A stretch of 14,092 nucleotides of DNA. Source: Aquimarina sp. (GTDB lineage Bacteria > Bacteroidota > Bacteroidia > Flavobacteriales > Flavobacteriaceae). Position numbers and translations under genes: made by a program. The stretch covers positions 1-14,092 of the forward strand of contig JAHDEF010000027.1 in assembly GCA_020628975.1 (NCBI GenBank), given 5' to 3'. Of the stretch, positions 1 to 6,149 are shown piece by piece. Each line of letters opens with the position of its first letter. Position 1 is the first letter of the stretch. The notes below the pieces were generated by a model. The model worked only from the letters and a program-made list of their open reading frames with translations. It was not told the origin of the DNA and did no database searches.

Positions 1-65
1 TTAAAATGAAACCTAATTCAAAATAAATAGTCAATTTATAAAGTCATCTTAACTTTTTTAATGCG

Positions 66-94
66 TTAATGATTTTTCGGATAGGATAAGTTTG
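66..94 (+). promoter_or_regulatory. Candidate Bacteroidota promoter for the SDR gene
   Basis: TAAGTTTG at 87-94 matches the Bacteroidota -7 consensus TAnnTTTG exactly. A weak TTA at 66-68, 18 bases upstream, could stand for the -33 TTG. Transcription would start near base 100, leaving a leader of about 45 bases before the ATG at 144. The -7 match is seen in the sequence; promoter function is inferred. Confidence 0.4.
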
Positions 95-143
95 CCCTGT
101 AATACTTAAAGATATTTACGATATAATCTTAAAATTCAGTCAA

Positions 144-884
144 ATGAAATTAGAAAATAAAGTGTTTATTATTACAGGAGCCTCAAGTGGAATAGGAAAA
201 GCTACCGCTAAAAAATTCGCTGAAAATGGTGCCAAAGTGGTGCTTACAGCAAGAAGCGAAGGGAAGTTAGAAGATTTAAAATCAGAAATTGAAGCAAACG
301 GCGGGAGTGCCTTAGTTGTAGAGGGAGATGTAACCATTTCTGAAGATATTGGAATGGTAGTACAACAAACTTTAGCAAATTTCGGAACCATACACGGAAT
401 CATTAATAACGCGGGGGTAATGCCTTTATCATATATCGAAAACCTAAAAGTAGACGAGTGGAATATGATGGTTGATGTTAATATTAAAGGTGTGTTGAAT
501 GGTGTAGCAGCAGTGTTGCCTACGTTTATTGAAAATAAAGGAGGACATATTATTAATATAAGTTCTATGGCAGCGCATCGTTATTTCCCTGGAGGGGCTA
601 TTTATTGTGCCACAAAGTCAGCTATTAAAATGTTTTCAGAAGGTTTACGTCAAGAATTGGCACCAAAATATGGCATCAATGTAACTTCAATAGAGCCAGG
701 CTTGGTATCAACTAATTTAATGAGCACCATTACCGATGAGAAAATATTGGATATGATGAAAGGGATGGAAGATATGACGCCATTAGAATCAGAAGATATT
801 GCCAATGCTATCTTTTATGCGGTAACACAACCCGACCGTGTAAATGTAAACGATGTGTATGTAGTACCTAGTGAGCAGCAATAA
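144..884 (+). CDS. SDR family NAD(P)-dependent oxidoreductase
   Basis: This is a 246-residue classical short-chain dehydrogenase/reductase, a cytoplasmic Rossmann-fold enzyme that interconverts alcohols and ketones using NAD(P)H. The cofactor glycine motif TGASSGIG is at residues 11-18 and NNAG at 88-91. The catalytic set is complete: Asn113, Ser141, Tyr154 and Lys158 (YCATK). Arg37 after the second beta-strand (LTAR) suggests a preference for NADP(H). The length is normal for the classical family. The overall pattern resembles the YdfG-like 3-hydroxy-acid dehydrogenase branch, but the substrate cannot be read from the sequence. It appears monocistronic, with its own -7 box upstream and a strong hairpin terminator 23 bases after the stop. 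No ribosome-binding site is visible, as is usual for this phylum. Confidence 0.93.
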   Translation: MKLENKVFIITGASSGIGKATAKKFAENGAKVVLTARSEGKLEDLKSEIEANGGSALVVEGDVTISEDIGMVVQQTLANFGTIHGIINNAGVMPLSYIENLKVDEWNMMVDVNIKGVLNGVAAVLPTFIENKGGHIINISSMAAHRYFPGGAIYCATKSAIKMFSEGLRQELAPKYGINVTSIEPGLVSTNLMSTITDEKILDMMKGMEDMTPLESEDIANAIFYAVTQPDRVNVNDVYVVPSEQQ

Positions 885-906
885 CAAATTAAATCAATAA
901 CAATTT

Positions 907-942
907 AATACCCGCTATGAACCTAGATTCGTAGCGGGTATT
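907..942 (+). terminator. Intrinsic terminator after the SDR gene
   Basis: An 11-bp perfect stem (AATACCCGCTA at 907-917 with TAGCGGGTATT at 932-942) extends inward through one T-G wobble and GAA/TTC to about 15 bp around the loop CCTAGA, and is followed by TTTATA. It lies 23 bases past the SDR stop and 36 bases before the 3' end of the convergent lipoprotein gene. The sequence on the minus-strand exit side is also A/T-rich, so it may stop transcription from both sides. Confidence 0.85.
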
Positions 943-978
943 TTATAAATGATATTTTGATTCTTTTTACAAGAATGC

Positions 979-1194
979 TTAATCCTCAATCTTCTCAATC
1001 TCTTCGTCGATTTCTTTGTTCACGCGATTATCCACAGCGTCACCGACTCTCTCTAAAATTCCTTTGTTTTCTTCAGGAGCAACAGTTTTAGTTTCTTCTT
1101 TGATAATTACCGTTTTTTGACCTTTCTGTTCACGACATGAAGTTGCTGAAAATACAAATACCAACGCAACAATACTTAATTTTAATATATTCAT
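979..1194 (-). CDS. Small hypothetical lipoprotein
   Basis: This 71-residue protein has a typical lipoprotein signal: a short basic start (MNILK), a hydrophobic stretch at residues 6-15, and a relaxed lipobox SATSC with Cys20 as the predicted lipidated residue. After cleavage about 51 residues remain. They form a hydrophilic, highly charged chain: a Lys/Glu-rich stretch at 24-44, then ILERVGDAVDNRVNKEIDEE, which should form an amphipathic helix. No enzyme motif is present. It is probably anchored in the cell envelope facing the periplasm. Small lipoproteins of this style are common in flavobacteria and mostly have no assigned function. It is convergent with the SDR gene and has no evident partner gene. 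I could not find a clean TAnnTTTG box upstream. Confidence 0.75.
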   Translation of the reverse strand: MNILKLSIVALVFVFSATSCREQKGQKTVIIKEETKTVAPEENKGILERVGDAVDNRVNKEIDEEIEKIED

Positions 1195-1395
1195 AATTTA
1201 TGTTTTTTGTAAAATAGTGTTGTTGACCTTCAGTTGTTTGCTGCTATCGATTAAATATTTGCTTGAATAGTATAGATTGGAGTTATTGAAACATTTTGTA
1301 TCAAAATTTCCTAATTTTAGAAATAATCCATTTTTTTTGATGTGATTTGGTAGCTATAAAGCAAGAGTTTTGTTGGCTATACTAAACCTACAAAA

Positions 1396-1409
1396 GAAGA
1401 TTAATCTTC
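1396..1409 (-). terminator. Possible weak terminator of the DUF2306 gene
   Basis: GAAGATTAATCTTC is a perfect 14-base palindrome located 26 bases beyond the stop of the DUF2306 gene. Read on the minus strand it is followed by TTTTG. The stem is only 5-6 bp and AT-rich, so the call is tentative. Confidence 0.35.
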
Positions 1410-1435
1410 AAGAAAAAATGATTAAACTATACAAC

Positions 1436-1915
1436 TTACTTGTTAAAAACAGCTATCCATTTTGCTTTATTCTTAAAAAAGAAAATTTGCCCTAAAGTAA
1501 AAACTCCGCCAGAAGCAATCCCAACCATACCGAAAAAAGCAGTATTAGGGATACGTACTAACAATTCGGCGGCAAAAGCAGCGTAAAGCCCTACAACCGA
1601 CCAATACATAAAACTAAAATGAAAATATTGCCAATTCTTGAGTAGCGACTTTTTAAGTATGGGAATCATTCCCATAGCTAGAGTGACAGAGCTAAAAACA
1701 CTGAGATAATGGAATATTCCCCATCTGCCAAAAAGGTTATAAACCATGAAAGATGTTGCTAGTAAAACAATCATACTTACAAAATAAACATAGCCAGATT
1801 TTATATGTCTTTTTGTTCCTTTTTTTAAGAAGAGTACCTGTGCACCAAAATATAATGCAATTACAGATGATAATAAATGAATGAGTCCTGCTGGACTAGA
1901 AATAATTTGATTCAT
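1436..1915 (-). CDS. DUF2306-like integral membrane protein
   Basis: This is a 159-residue polytopic membrane protein with about five hydrophobic segments, near residues 11-30, 43-62, 68-87, 103-120 and 126-147. The layout matches the predicted membrane family DUF2306: a first helix ending in GAQVLFLKKGTKRH, then H37-I-K-S-G-Y-V-Y, FHYLS around His69, and HFSFMYWS around His99. His13, His37, His69 and His99 all lie at or near the ends of predicted helices. Such a pattern could bind heme or metal, but this is inference and no function is established. The gene stands alone, with 240 bases or more on each side and no partner reading into it. The ATG at 1915 gives a short, natural start immediately before the first helix. 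Confidence 0.8.
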   Translation of the reverse strand: MNQIISSPAGLIHLLSSVIALYFGAQVLFLKKGTKRHIKSGYVYFVSMIVLLATSFMVYNLFGRWGIFHYLSVFSSVTLAMGMIPILKKSLLKNWQYFHFSFMYWSVVGLYAAFAAELLVRIPNTAFFGMVGIASGGVFTLGQIFFFKNKAKWIAVFNK

Positions 1916-2197
1916 AATATTGGTTTTAAAAAGTTGCCACCAACTCTAACAATTTGCATATCGAAAGTATGTTAAGAGCCTTGAAAATCCCCCTCCGAAT
2001 ATGGGCTCAAAAATTATTGAAATGGCGGCTAAACTTTGTGTTGTGGTAATAGATAGATTATTTCATAATAGTAATTATATTGGATGGATTCTATATTGTG
2101 TGTAGGTATTAATTTCCTTTTTTATAATTTTTAACACAAAAAGTATAGTCGACGAAAAAGCAAAAGAGATGATGCGAAATGTCATAGAGCCTTGGTT

Positions 2198-3634
2198 TTA
2201 ATGGATACTGATTACTTTATCTATTTTCCAGTCTTCATCGGTGTTATTCCAGACAATTATAAATTTGCTAGCTTTAGATGCACTATTAGCTTCAGCACTA
2301 TTATGAAACTTATGATAACCTATTTCAATAGCTCCATAATGAGCAATAGGGTATACTTCAACTGTTTCTTGTAGAAGTTCTCGAGTTACTTTGCCACAGA
2401 TGTATTTTTGGGTAGATGCTATGATTGCTTTTTTAGAAGTCATTAGCCCTGCTTTATCATGAAAAAACTCGATGTCATTGCTATAAAAGTCTTCTTGTTT
2501 CTTTAGATTGCAGGTATTGTAAGCTTCGAAAAACTGTTTGTCTAAAGAAAGTATTTCGTCATATAGTTTTTGATTAGATGAGGTGTATGGGGTTATCTTT
2601 TCAGGAATCGTTATTTTTTCACCTGTTTCTATTTCAAGGATTTCGGTACCGTATTTTCCTAAATATTTGGGGAGTAAATCGAAATATGTTTTGTATCCGT
2701 TATCAGCATTAGTAAAGATTAATAACCCTTGTTTCGTTTCAGGAAATATAATAGTCATAGCATGTGCACCATAGTCAGCACCTCCATGTGTCAATGCATA
2801 GTTGCCATCTTTAAAATGATACTTTTCGAATCCTAATCCATAATGTTTACCATTCAGTGATGCTGTTTGGTCAGTAATCATATCATTGAAAACTTCTTCT
2901 GATAGGCCTTCGCTATTGATAGCACTAATTAGAAAAGTACTGTAATCTTTTATGGTTGTTAATAGATCGTCCGCACCATTATTTATTTTTCTTTGATGTG
3001 TAGGATAGCTATTACCTACCTTATCATAGCCTTTAGCTACTCTAGAGGCATCTATGTTTTCATTCCATATGTATTGGGTGTCTTCCATTTTTAATGGATC
3101 AAAAATGAGTTCTTTTGCGAGTTGATTTAGAGTTTTATTGAATTTGCTTTCCAAAGCTTTACGCAAGTATTCAAAACCTTCACCTGAATATTGGTATTGG
3201 GTTCCTGGTTCGAATAGAAATTTTAGCTTACCTTCTCGCCAATTAGGAAAACCTGATTGATGACTGATCAAGTGTCTAGTGGTGATAATTTTAGCTCGTT
3301 TGTCGTTTTCAATATCTTTATCTATCCAAAATTTATATAAGGGTTCATCTAAATTCCATTTACCTTGACTAACTAATTTTAAGGCGACCATGGCGGTAAC
3401 AGGCTTTGTCACAGAAGCTACATTGAAGATAGTATTATAAGGTGCTTTTTGTCCAGAATCTAATTGTCCATAGACTTCTATTTTGCTAAGTTCCCCGTTA
3501 GTAATGATACCCAAACCTAAAGCAGGTATATTATTTTCATTTAGGAATGTTTCTAGTTCAGACTTATTGATTGTTTGAGAAAAGGAAGGCATTGATATAA
3601 ATAGAAGAGTAATAGATAGAATGATTTTTTTCAT
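2198..3634 (-). CDS. Secreted serine hydrolase (beta-lactamase/esterase family) with C-terminal NTF2-like domain
   Basis: This is a 478-residue protein in two parts. Residues 1-19 form a Sec signal peptide ending PSFS/Q, so it should be periplasmic or secreted. Residues 25-340 are a PF00144-type serine hydrolase: nucleophile Ser74 in the SxxK motif (SVTK, 74-77), HLISHQSGFPNW at 121-132, the second motif Tyr149-Ser-Gly in YQYSGEGF, and HGG at 283-285. These residues are those of class C beta-lactamases, DD-peptidases and EstB-type esterases, so the substrate could be a small ester, amide or peptide; lactam resistance should not be assumed. Residues from about 355 to the end form an NTF2-like (SnoaL/DUF4440) domain (LDKQFFEAYNTCNL, FYSNDIEFFHDKAGL, WKIDKVISIH), which may bind a ligand or mediate dimerisation. 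It is divergent from the LuxR-type gene, and its -7 box overlaps a repeated operator-like site. Confidence 0.9.
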   Translation of the reverse strand: MKKIILSITLLFISMPSFSQTINKSELETFLNENNIPALGLGIITNGELSKIEVYGQLDSGQKAPYNTIFNVASVTKPVTAMVALKLVSQGKWNLDEPLYKFWIDKDIENDKRAKIITTRHLISHQSGFPNWREGKLKFLFEPGTQYQYSGEGFEYLRKALESKFNKTLNQLAKELIFDPLKMEDTQYIWNENIDASRVAKGYDKVGNSYPTHQRKINNGADDLLTTIKDYSTFLISAINSEGLSEEVFNDMITDQTASLNGKHYGLGFEKYHFKDGNYALTHGGADYGAHAMTIIFPETKQGLLIFTNADNGYKTYFDLLPKYLGKYGTEILEIETGEKITIPEKITPYTSSNQKLYDEILSLDKQFFEAYNTCNLKKQEDFYSNDIEFFHDKAGLMTSKKAIIASTQKYICGKVTRELLQETVEVYPIAHYGAIEIGYHKFHNSAEANSASKASKFIIVWNNTDEDWKIDKVISIH

Positions 3635-3655
3635 TGAAAATGATTTCTTTTGTTA

Positions 3656-3712
3656 TACCCCAAAAGTATAGTAGCACATATTTTTTTGTATTACCTAAAA
3701 GTGTAGTACACA
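3656..3712. repeat. Two direct copies of an operator-like site
   Basis: Copy 1 (3656-3678) has the core CCAAAAGTATAGTA and copy 2 (3692-3712) has CCTAAAAGTGTAGTA; TACC precedes the A-run in both. Their A-run centres are 35 bases apart. Copy 2 is also part of a local dyad, AAGTGT/ACACTT, at 3699-3715. A third, inverted and perfectly palindromic copy lies at 3727-3744. Sites repeated in a divergent spacer beside a regulator gene are usually regulator-binding sites; that role is inferred. Confidence 0.5.
3661..3668 (-). promoter_or_regulatory. Candidate -7 box of the serine hydrolase gene
   Basis: On the minus strand this reads TACTTTTG, an exact TAnnTTTG match, 26 bases upstream of the ATG. 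No TTG is visible at the expected -33 position, so the promoter may need an activator. The box is embedded in operator-like copy 1, so a protein bound there would block it. Confidence 0.45.
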
Positions 3713-3716
3713 CTTG

Positions 3717-3754
3717 ATATTTAAAAACTACCCTTTTGGGTAGTTTTTAAATAT
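3717..3754. promoter_or_regulatory. 17-bp perfect inverted repeat in the divergent spacer
   Basis: ATATTTAAAAACTACCC (3717-3733) and its exact complement (3738-3754) flank a TTTT loop. On the plus strand TTTTTATTTTATTT follows, so it has the form of an intrinsic terminator. However, no plus-strand gene lies upstream of it, which makes an ordinary terminator role unlikely. It may be an attenuator in the LuxR leader or a double-stranded operator. Its core, read on the minus strand (TACCCAAAAGGGTA), matches copy 2 (TACCTAAAAGTGTA) at 12 of 14 bases, which favours an operator. Confidence 0.6.
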
Positions 3755-3814
3755 TTTTTATTTTATTTAGGAATTCGTTTAAGAAAACGATTTCAGAAAA
3801 AACCATATGCGCTT

Positions 3815-4573
3815 ATGAATTCCATGGACGAATTTTTCGATAATAGAAATACGATAAAGGGTATTACTCACTATGAAATTGCGCAAGCCACAAGTTACTT
3901 AGAGCCTATTATTGCTATTTCTAGAGCCACATATAATAGTATTTATGTTATTGATTATTTCAAACAAGGCTTTGATTATGTATCAGATAATCCATTGTTT
4001 TTATGTGGAAACACCGCCGAAGAAGTGTTAGCTATGGGGTACGATTTTTATGGAAAACATGTTCCAGCTGAAGACTTAGAGTTACTATTAAAAATTAATA
4101 CCGTAGGGTTCGATTTCTATGAAAACATTCCTATAGAAGAGCGTAAAGATCATGTGATCTCCTATGATTTTAGATTAAATGCTGAAGGTGGAAATACCAT
4201 CTTGATCAATCAGAAACTAACGCCACTATTTTTGACCAAAGAAGGTAAAATATGGAAAGCCCTTTGTATTATTTCATTGTCTAGCGGGCGAAGCTCGGGT
4301 AATGTTGAGATTCATAAAAAAGGAGGCAACACCATCTACAAATATGATCTTGAACGTAATTTTTGGAAAACCGAAGAAAAAATTATTCTTACTGACCGAG
4401 AAAAAGAAATTCTTCGATTTTCCACCCGTGGCTATACCATAAATGATATTGCCAAACATATTTTTGTATCTCCTGATACGGTTAAGTTTCACCGTAAAAA
4501 GCTTTTCGATAAATTAGAGGTAGCCAATATTTCGGAAGCTATTTTCTGTGCTACCAATAATAAGTTGATCTAA
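3815..4573 (+). CDS. LuxR-type transcriptional regulator with N-terminal PAS-like domain
   Basis: This is a 252-residue cytoplasmic DNA-binding regulator. The C-terminal HTH of the LuxR/FixJ type lies at about residues 190-250: ILTDREKEILRFSTRGYT, then IAKHIFVSPDTVKFHRKKLF, whose second half is the recognition helix, ending KLEVANISEAIFCA. The first 170 residues look like a PAS-fold sensor (DYVSDNPLFLCGNTAEEVLA, DFYGKHVPAEDLELL, then beta-strand segments to WKALCIISLSS). This single-protein PAS-LuxR layout is common in Bacteroidota. There is no receiver domain with a phosphorylatable aspartate and no acyl-homoserine-lactone-binding signature, so the signal is unknown. The spacer it shares with the divergent serine hydrolase carries three related dyads, suggesting it controls that gene and itself. 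A second in-frame ATG lies three codons downstream (3824). Its stop directly abuts the stop of a convergent minus-strand remnant. Confidence 0.88.
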   Translation: MNSMDEFFDNRNTIKGITHYEIAQATSYLEPIIAISRATYNSIYVIDYFKQGFDYVSDNPLFLCGNTAEEVLAMGYDFYGKHVPAEDLELLLKINTVGFDFYENIPIEERKDHVISYDFRLNAEGGNTILINQKLTPLFLTKEGKIWKALCIISLSSGRSSGNVEIHKKGGNTIYKYDLERNFWKTEEKIILTDREKEILRFSTRGYTINDIAKHIFVSPDTVKFHRKKLFDKLEVANISEAIFCATNNKLI

Positions 4574-4747
4574 TTACTTTTTTACCGTAACAAAAGCTGC
4601 AGGTAAATTCCACAAATCTTTGGCAAAAGAAATATTGATGATTTCGAAACCTTCTTGTACTTTTTTGTTAACGATTTTTTCTACGTGTTCTGCAAATTAT
4701 TTAGTAGAACAACCTTTTGCTTTGATGTTTAAGATGGAGTATTTCAT
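4574..4747 (-). pseudogene. Small DUF4177-like gene broken by one in-frame stop
   Basis: The minus strand from the ATG at 4745-4747 reads 58 codons to TAA at 4574-4576, with a single internal TAA at codon 17 (plus-strand 4697-4699). The frame gives MKYSILNIKAKGCSTK, stop, then FAEHVEKIVNKKVQEGFEII, NISFAKDLWNLPAAFVTVKK. The pattern is a beta-strand, a long amphipathic helix ending in EGFEIINIS, and a final strand. This resembles the small DUF4177-type fold, although the family name is tentative. Both halves look coding, and no ATG follows the internal stop. It begins 36 bases after the TraB-family gene and probably shares its transcript. Its last base abuts the LuxR-type gene's stop with no gap. 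It is a nonsense-mutated gene, a sequencing error or, less likely, a readthrough gene. Confidence 0.65.
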
Positions 4748-4783
4748 AACAGTTAAATTTTTGATTATGCTTAATAATGCTGT

Positions 4784-5659
4784 TTATAGTTGTTCTAATT
4801 GGTATCCTTGTTTTTCTAGTTGATAGATTAGTCCTTCTTCTCCATAAAGGTGCGCTGCACCAACAACAATAAACGAAGTGTTATCTTCACTATATATAGT
4901 TGGAATTTTTTCCATCCAATTACGGTTACGTTGCGTTAGTAGTATATCGTATAATTTTGGATAGTCATTTTCCCAAAAATTAAATAACGTATTCATTTGT
5001 TCACTGCCGCCAGATTTAAAAGCAGTAACGATTTGAGTCATATAATCCTCTAGCTGACCTAAATCTTTATACTGCTTTTGTACAAGTTCATCAATATGAT
5101 CGGTTTCAAAAAATAGCATAAAACCTAATTGTTGTTCTGGTGTTTCAAGATGCCCGATAGTTTTACCTAGTTTTTTAGCTTCTTGCCCTAAAAAGATATC
5201 TACTCCACTAGCTATATCATAGCCCAGCTTCATTAGCATATTCATACTAATCAGCATACTTCCTAGCATAGGTTTCATCATCATTACTTGTTCTGTAGGA
5301 ATAGCATTAGCTTTACAAACCTTGTCAACCAATTGATAGGTATCTTCGGATATATAGTCTTTCAAAGTTTTACCACCGGGGATTCTTCCTTCTAGCATCA
5401 TTTTTTGAGCAATTTCAGGATTTTTAAAGGCATCTATATCGGTTTCGAAAATGATGTTATCGGCATTTTTTAAAGCCATATCATAGGCCAATGGTAATGG
5501 GTAGTCCGATTTTCTAAGTGCATGAACACTACCACCAAGGTAATTTGTTTTTCCATTTTTAGTGACTTTCCAAACGTGTCCTTTTGAGGTGTTTTCTTGT
5601 GCGTGGGTTGAAGCTCCTAAGCTTAAGGTAGCTAATAACGAAATGATTAATTTTTTCAT
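4784..5659 (-). CDS. TraB/GumN family protein
   Basis: This 291-residue protein has a Sec signal peptide (residues 1-20, cleaved after STHA), so it is exported to the periplasm or beyond. It shows the hallmarks of the TraB/PrgY/GumN family, related to Tiki metalloproteases: a first GxxH motif (GGSVHAL, His46), a conserved acidic segment IFETDID, SGVDIFLGQEAKKLGK in the middle, RNRNWMEKI, and a second GxxH motif (VVGAAHL, His270). In Tiki proteins the paired GxxH motifs and an acidic residue make up the metal site, so a metal-dependent peptidase is possible; activity in bacterial members is largely unproven. The length is normal. A small interrupted gene follows 36 bases downstream. A MITE-like element begins only 15 bases upstream of the start codon, and I find no TAnnTTTG box between it and the gene. 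Confidence 0.88.
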   Translation of the reverse strand: MKKLIISLLATLSLGASTHAQENTSKGHVWKVTKNGKTNYLGGSVHALRKSDYPLPLAYDMALKNADNIIFETDIDAFKNPEIAQKMMLEGRIPGGKTLKDYISEDTYQLVDKVCKANAIPTEQVMMMKPMLGSMLISMNMLMKLGYDIASGVDIFLGQEAKKLGKTIGHLETPEQQLGFMLFFETDHIDELVQKQYKDLGQLEDYMTQIVTAFKSGGSEQMNTLFNFWENDYPKLYDILLTQRNRNWMEKIPTIYSEDNTSFIVVGAAHLYGEEGLIYQLEKQGYQLEQL

Positions 5660-5755
5660 GATTTTTTTATTTAAGTGAGGCTGTCTAAAAAGTTAAGCAT
5701 GTTGTAATCGTACATTTAATGAAGTTAAAATGTGGTTTGATTATCAGTAAATTAA

Positions 5756-5782
5756 CAGACTTCGACTATCGCTCAGCCTTCG
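5756..5782 (+). repeat. Solo arm of the dispersed palindromic repeat (copy A)
   Basis: This 27-base copy of the left arm contains ACTTCGACTATCGCTCAG and ends CCTTCG. It is closely related to the left arms at 5803-5829 and 9138-9164, with a one-base length difference in the middle. No matching right arm follows before the next left arm. Confidence 0.7.
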
Positions 5783-5802
5783 ATTACGGTAGTATTTTAT
5801 TT

Positions 5803-5885
5803 CCAGGCTTCGACTACGCTCAGCCTTCGATTACGTCTTCACTTGGAAGATTGGTGCACGAACCCTGAGCGAAGTCGAAGGGTGG
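5803..5885. repeat. Palindromic dispersed repeat, full copy 1
   Basis: The left arm (5803-5829, core CTTCGACTACGCTCAG) pairs with the right arm (5859-5885, core CTGAGCGAAGTCGAAG). The 16-bp cores differ by one mismatch. CCA/TGG and TTCG/CGAA extend the pairing beyond two symmetric 2-base internal loops, giving 27-base arms around a 29-base loop. The loop contains its own hairpin, TCTTC-ACTTG-GAAGA. The same design recurs at 9138-9220. Confidence 0.85.
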
Positions 5886-5949
5886 CACTCGTATGAATTA
5901 TCTCAATTCTAAATGGTACTTATATTATTTTCAAATTGCGTTTACAAGT

Positions 5950-5976
5950 CAGGCTTCTACTTTCGCTAAGCCTTCG
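5950..5976 (+). repeat. Degenerate solo arm of the palindromic repeat (copy D)
   Basis: CAGGCTTCTACTTTCGCT, then AAGCCTTCG, matches the left arm at 5803-5829 with a few substitutions. It lies just inside the right terminal repeat of the MITE-like element. Confidence 0.6.
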
Positions 5977-6003
5977 TCAATAGTATTTTTTAAACAACCT
6001 CAC

Positions 6004-6149
6004 AGAGGTTTATATTTTAATATGGTTTTGTTTTGGATACTTGTTTGATAATATATTTTACCTTGTGTTTAAGCAATCAGAGCCTTGACACTTATCGCAT
6101 AGCGAAAGGCAATTACATATTAATATCAACTACTAGTTACTAGGTTTTG
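6004..6149. other. Spacer without recognised content
   Basis: These 146 AT-rich bases lie between the MITE-like element and the 3' end of the ABC operon. I see only very short inverted repeats (for example CTAG-TAA-CTAG) and no convincing terminator, promoter or small gene. Confidence 0.5.

Larger units (their letters stand above)
5675..6003. mobile_element. MITE-like element with 19-bp terminal inverted repeats
   Basis: GTGAGGCTGTCTAAAAAGT at 5675-5693 is matched at 16 of 19 positions by the reverse complement of 5985-6003 (GTGAGGTTGTTTAAAAAAT). The 329 bases between hold no credible coding frame but carry a 27-base palindromic arm four times (5756-5782, 5803-5829, 5859-5885 inverted, 5950-5976). 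Ends of the GAGGCTGTC-AAAAG type recall insertion-sequence ends seen in Bacteroidota; this is from memory and unchecked. No target-site duplication is obvious in the flanks, so the insertion is old or the true ends differ slightly. The element sits in the promoter position of the TraB-family gene. Confidence 0.55.

Noticed and set aside
1932..1945. Small inverted repeat AGTTG-CCAC-CAACT upstream of the DUF2306 gene
   Set aside because: A 5-bp stem is expected by chance in this length, and there is no promoter or regulator context.
3681..3690. TATTTTTTTG-like stretch as a plus-strand promoter for the LuxR-type gene
   Set aside because: The spacing between TA and TTTG is two bases too long for the TAnnTTTG box, so I do not call it.
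4620..4823. 67-codon plus-strand open frame behind the LuxR-type gene
   Set aside because: It is antisense to the interrupted small gene and to the end of the TraB-family gene; the minus-strand reading is far more protein-like.
5675..6003. Possibility of a full insertion sequence with a transposase gene
   Set aside because: No open frame of useful length or transposase motif lies between the inverted ends; at most it is a non-autonomous element.
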